9,416 nt of DNA from positions 1 to 9,416 of the forward strand of contig JAGYMR010000097.1 of the NCBI GenBank assembly GCA_018400515.1. Reading direction: 5' to 3'. The DNA is from Tangfeifania sp. Lineage in GTDB: Bacteria > Bacteroidota > Bacteroidia > Bacteroidales > Prolixibacteraceae. Made by a program: the position numbers and the translations under genes. Each line of letters opens with the position of its first letter. Positions within the stretch are counted from its first letter, which is position 1. Of this stretch, positions 6,813-9,416 are shown piece by piece. The notes below the pieces were generated by a model. That model did no database searches and was not told the DNA's origin. It saw nothing but the letters and a program-made list of their open reading frames with translations.

Positions 6813-8456
6813 TTAGTCCCCCATAAGGATGGCCCGTGCCTGTTCATCAAGGGCATCGGTCATGAATGGAATGTTGGTGACTTCGGCTGTTTCACGGTTG
6901 GCGGCGACCAGATCATCGCGGGTCAGTTCGTTGAGTTGGAATTTCCGGGCACCGGCCATGAATTGCTGCAGACCGGCAGTCAGTTTATCGGCATATCCCA
7001 TCATAGCCACGGCGCCAAAGGGGATGTTTTTCATTTCGTCTTTTCCGACTTTATTTCTGACCGTTTCCCACTCTGAAAAGATCTCTTCCGGATAGATCCC
7101 GTATTCGGTTACAGAAGGCGGGAGTTTTTCCCAGTGACCGTTAAGCTCTGCTTTCCGTTCGAGGTTGAAGGTGGCCTCAATGTTGCTTCCAAGGAATCCT
7201 GCGATCATGGGTGCACGTCCCAGGCAAACGAGTTTGCTGTAAGGAGCTCCCAGTGAAAGGGCCTTGAAAAGATGGTCTTCACGTGCAAATCCTCCGGCGA
7301 AGGAGATGTCCGGTACCTTGATCCCCCGTTCTTCCAGCACACGGCAATACTCATAAGCTTTTGCGTGAAGTGGGAGCGAAGGAATTCCCCAGCTTTGCAT
7401 CATGTTCCAGGGGCTCATGCCGGTTCCGCCTCCGGACCCGTCGATGGTTAAAAGATCCAGTTTGGCATCTGCTGCAAAACGGATGGCCATGGCCAGGTTT
7501 TCCATTCCGTAGGCGCCGGTTTTCAGGGAGATGCGCTTAAATCCGAGCTTCCGGAGGTATCCTACGGTATTCATGAAGTCTTCGCGAACCGCATCTGCAG
7601 TGTGGATGTTGGTCGCCCCCAGGCGGCTGTGCCGGGCGAAAGCGGTTACAGCACGGTTTTCGAAGCCCTGGATCACAACGGGATTGTATGGATCGGGATC
7701 AACAATGTAGCCCCGGTCTTTCAGAAACTGTGCATAATCAAGGCTGGTGACCTGAATTTCACCACCGATGTTTTTTGCTCCCTGTCCCCATTTCAATTCG
7801 ATGATGATGTCATTTCCGTATTTTTCGATGAGGTATTCGGCAACCCCATTCCGGGCGTCTTCCACATTCATCTGAATGATGATGGCTCCGTATCCGTCGT
7901 AATAGCGGGTAAAATACTCAATCCGCCGCTCCAGTTCCGGTGCTTCCTTAATCCGTCCGTTCTCTAAAACCGACTTCCGGTCAACACCCACCACATTTTC
8001 CCCGACCACGATGGGAAAACCTGCCAGTGCAGCACCAACTGCAAACGAGGGCCAGTACTTGGCAGCAATAAAAGTCGATCCCAGTGCTCCGGTCATGATC
8101 GGTATGCGGCACTTGGTTTTTATTTCGTTTCCAAATTCGGTCTTTACGTCCACATTGGTGAATATGCAATCATCCGGATCGTCGGTCAGGTTGCCAGGCA
8201 AACCCTTTGCACCGTACGCATACCCCTGGCCCCGCAGCGCGTGATAACCAATGCCTACCGAAGTGACCTGGTTCGCGCCTGAGGTGGAATTTCCATACCG
8301 CCGCGGATAAAGCATTTTACGCCCCTCAAGGCATGAAAGCCAGGTTTCGCATTTTCCTTTGCATGATGAATCACAGAGGGTACATAATCCCGATTCGCAA
8401 GGGACTCCCCTGTTGACACTCCCAAGAGCATCATTGTTTTTTACAAACTGTAGCAT
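6813..8456 (-). CDS. Stand-alone glutamate-synthase-like FMN-binding protein with N-terminal Cys cluster
   Basis: A 547-residue protein of the Glu_synthase (FMN/central) family, without the glutamine amidotransferase or GXGXG domains of full GltB. Diagnostic motifs are LKWGQGAKNIGGE (221-233), LKTGAYG (311-317), TIDGSGGGTGMSP (337-349), FAGG (386-389) and the phosphate-binding-like LGRAPMIA (412-419). The usual 3Fe-4S Cys motif that follows this region in GltB is absent: the sequence there has only C411. Instead, residues 20-42 hold six cysteines (C20, C25, C28, C32, C36, C42) in a C-x4-C-x2-C-x3-C-x3-C-x5-C pattern that could bind an Fe-S cluster. Related stand-alone proteins include archaeal-type glutamate synthases and the FMN subunit of N-methylglutamate synthase, so the reaction here (glutamate synthesis or another amino-transfer/redox reaction) is open. 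It appears monocistronic: a TATTTTTG -7 element is upstream and a strong terminator downstream, with no gltD-like reductase or glutaminase gene adjacent. Confidence 0.88.
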   Translation of the reverse strand: MLQFVKNNDALGSVNRGVPCESGLCTLCDSSCKGKCETWLSCLEGRKMLYPRRYGNSTSGANQVTSVGIGYHALRGQGYAYGAKGLPGNLTDDPDDCIFTNVDVKTEFGNEIKTKCRIPIMTGALGSTFIAAKYWPSFAVGAALAGFPIVVGENVVGVDRKSVLENGRIKEAPELERRIEYFTRYYDGYGAIIIQMNVEDARNGVAEYLIEKYGNDIIIELKWGQGAKNIGGEIQVTSLDYAQFLKDRGYIVDPDPYNPVVIQGFENRAVTAFARHSRLGATNIHTADAVREDFMNTVGYLRKLGFKRISLKTGAYGMENLAMAIRFAADAKLDLLTIDGSGGGTGMSPWNMMQSWGIPSLPLHAKAYEYCRVLEERGIKVPDISFAGGFAREDHLFKALSLGAPYSKLVCLGRAPMIAGFLGSNIEATFNLERKAELNGHWEKLPPSVTEYGIYPEEIFSEWETVRNKVGKDEMKNIPFGAVAMMGYADKLTAGLQQFMAGARKFQLNELTRDDLVAANRETAEVTNIPFMTDALDEQARAILMGD

Positions 8457-8493
8457 AAAATCTGTTTTTTGTTAAAGAATTGTAAAATTTGAT

Positions 8494-8501
8494 CAAAAAT
8501 A
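8494..8501 (-). promoter_or_regulatory. Bacteroidota-type -7 element TATTTTTG upstream of the FMN protein
   Basis: On the minus strand TATTTTTG matches TAnnTTTG at every fixed base and lies 37 bases before the ATG at 8454-8456, giving a leader of about 30 bases. The surrounding DNA is very AT-rich. No -33 TTG is present at the standard distance, which lowers confidence. Confidence 0.5.
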
Positions 8502-8649
8502 ATAATAAAATGATTAAAATATGATTTCTATCAATGTTTTTGAGCACATATAGGAGAGAAGGGGGTGGCATTCAGTTTTTTGTGCTGGTTCAAAAATTAC
8601 GGGAACACCAGGCGGGCAGTTTGAATCTGGTTTCAGGATGGATGGTGGG

Positions 8650-8662
8650 ACCGGAGTCCGGT
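8650..8662. repeat. Short perfect hairpin between aroK and the FMN gene
   Basis: ACCGG (8650-8654), loop AGT, CCGGT (8658-8662), followed on the plus strand by TTTT. It lies about 20 bases beyond the aroK stop codon. The T-run is on the plus-strand side, so it does not look like an aroK terminator in the expected direction. Confidence 0.4.
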
Positions 8663-8683
8663 TTTTGAAAAGGCAGGCCTGAA

Positions 8684-9187
8684 TTAATCATTTCCGATCA
8701 TCTCCAGGATTTCTTCCGGTTCAATATCCGGCCGGGTAATCCGGTAGGGGGCCCGGGAATAGTAGCCGTGCCGTTTTTTCAGGGTTTCATCGATAAAGCG
8801 GATCAGCTCGTCTCTTGATTTTCCTTTGATCAGGGGGCGTTCGGTTTTTGACTGCATTAACCTGGCGGCTAGTATTTTTGGATCGATGTTTAGATAAATG
8901 GTTTTTCCGGTGCGGTTCATCAGATCGATATTATCATAAAAACAGGGAGCACCACCGCCAGTGGCAATGACCACATTAGTAAAATCCGCAAGTTCCTCCA
9001 GGGCTTTTCGTTCCCTTTCGCGGAACCCCGCTTCACCATATTCGGCAAAAATTTGCGGTACGGTTTTGCAATTGCGTTCTTCAATGTAGTGGTCCATATC
9101 AATGAACTGCATTCCGGCATGTTTTGCCAGTTTTCGCCCCAGCGTGGATTTTCCCGAGCCCATATATCCGATCAGGTAAATCTTCAT
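8684..9187 (-). CDS. aroK: Shikimate kinase
   Basis: Phosphorylates shikimate to shikimate 3-phosphate with ATP in the cytoplasm, the fifth step of chorismate and aromatic amino acid synthesis. The product is 167 residues, the normal length. Walker A is GYMGSGKST (7-15). FIDMD (28-32) supplies the Mg/shikimate aspartates D30 and D32, R56 lies in GFRERE, the shikimate-binding GGG is at 77-79, and the LID arginine is in ERPLI (R117). The RHGYYSRAPY segment near the C-terminus is also typical. The start at 9185-9187 gives MKIYLIGYMGSG, the usual N-terminus; an upstream ATG at 9283 would add 32 residues from AT-rich repeat-containing DNA and is rejected. It is on the same strand as the FMN gene, which starts 227 bases downstream of the aroK stop and has its own -7 element, so the two are probably separate transcripts. 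Confidence 0.96.
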   Translation of the reverse strand: MKIYLIGYMGSGKSTLGRKLAKHAGMQFIDMDHYIEERNCKTVPQIFAEYGEAGFRERERKALEELADFTNVVIATGGGAPCFYDNIDLMNRTGKTIYLNIDPKILAARLMQSKTERPLIKGKSRDELIRFIDETLKKRHGYYSRAPYRITRPDIEPEEILEMIGND

Positions 9188-9253
9188 GAGAATATAATTA
9201 ACTTCACAATTTAAAAAATTTCTTTTCAAAGGGTTTTCACCCCTTAAACCCCA

Positions 9254-9280
9254 CTCACTTTTTTTGGCTAAAAAAGTGAG
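9254..9280. repeat. Perfect 11-bp inverted repeat upstream of aroK
   Basis: CTCACTTTTTT (9254-9264), a 5-base loop, and AAAAAAGTGAG (9270-9280). It is followed on the plus strand by CAAAAAAATCC and preceded by runs of C. There is also a smaller AAGGG/CCCTT hairpin just before it (about 9229-9245). It lies about 70 bases upstream of the aroK start codon. It resembles the short AT-rich palindromes dispersed between genes in Bacteroidota; it could also act as a terminator for a gene beyond the right edge reading leftwards. Confidence 0.6.
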
Positions 9281-9303
9281 CAAAAAAATCCACTAACCCG
9301 TTT

Positions 9304-9336
9304 TTTGCAGCCCCTTACAAACCGCTTTTATATTTA
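9304..9336 (+). promoter_or_regulatory. Possible plus-strand promoter for a gene beyond the right edge
   Basis: TATATTTA (9329-9336) matches TAnnTTTG at 7 of 8 positions, and a TTTG (9304-9307) lies 21 bases upstream, within the spacing reported for Bacteroidota promoters. No start codon with a convincing reading frame is seen before the window ends, so this is a weak call. Confidence 0.25.
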
Positions 9337-9416
9337 TCTGCTTTTGTGTTTGTCAAAACATGCTCGTTTCAACGAACAATGTGTTTATAATTGATTGTAA
9401 TTTTTCAGGTAACACA

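Noticed and set aside
9188..9283. N-terminal extension of shikimate kinase by 32 residues
   Set aside because: The P-loop normally starts within the first dozen residues, as it does from the ATG at 9187; the extension translates the inverted repeat.

Overview
The window looks like ordinary chromosomal DNA from a member of the Bacteroidota, probably near Bacteroidales/Marinilabiliales. That placement is inferred from protein character, not from any search. The evidence is two proteins with type IX secretion system (T9SS) type A C-terminal sorting domains, Bacteroidota-type -7 promoter elements (TAnnTTTG), almost no Shine-Dalgarno sequences, and the familiar run of sigma-54 activator, lptE, a TPR protein and secG. 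I found no rRNA, tRNA, CRISPR array, transposase or phage gene.

Left part (about 1-3753, all minus strand): in transcription order, kdsB (CMP-Kdo synthetase for lipopolysaccharide), a 122-residue protein that is little more than a signal peptide and a T9SS sorting domain, and a large secreted protein. The large protein has two OB-like domains, a fibronectin III-like domain, two phospholipase D (HKD) domains and a T9SS sorting domain; it is probably an extracellular nuclease or phosphodiesterase.

Centre (about 3860-6745, plus strand): a compact operon starting just after a TAAATTTG element. It encodes a sigma-54 activator without a receiver domain, the lipoprotein LptE, a TPR-like protein and SecG. 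The gaps between genes are 3, 1 and 11 bases, and an intrinsic terminator closes the operon. kdsB and this operon diverge from a shared control region of about 150 bases, so Kdo activation and lipopolysaccharide export lie on either side of it.

Right part (about 6756-9416): on the minus strand, a stand-alone glutamate-synthase-like FMN protein with an N-terminal cysteine cluster, ending at a strong hairpin terminator back to back with the secG terminator, and then shikimate kinase (aroK). Upstream of aroK is AT-rich intergenic DNA with a perfect 11-bp inverted repeat, and possibly a plus-strand promoter for a gene beyond the right edge.

Most of the window is housekeeping: envelope biogenesis, protein export and the shikimate pathway. 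The less ordinary items are the cargo-less T9SS mini-protein, the OB/FnIII/double-HKD secreted protein, the cysteine-rich N-terminus of the FMN protein, and the inverted repeat before aroK. I see no convincing new multi-gene system.
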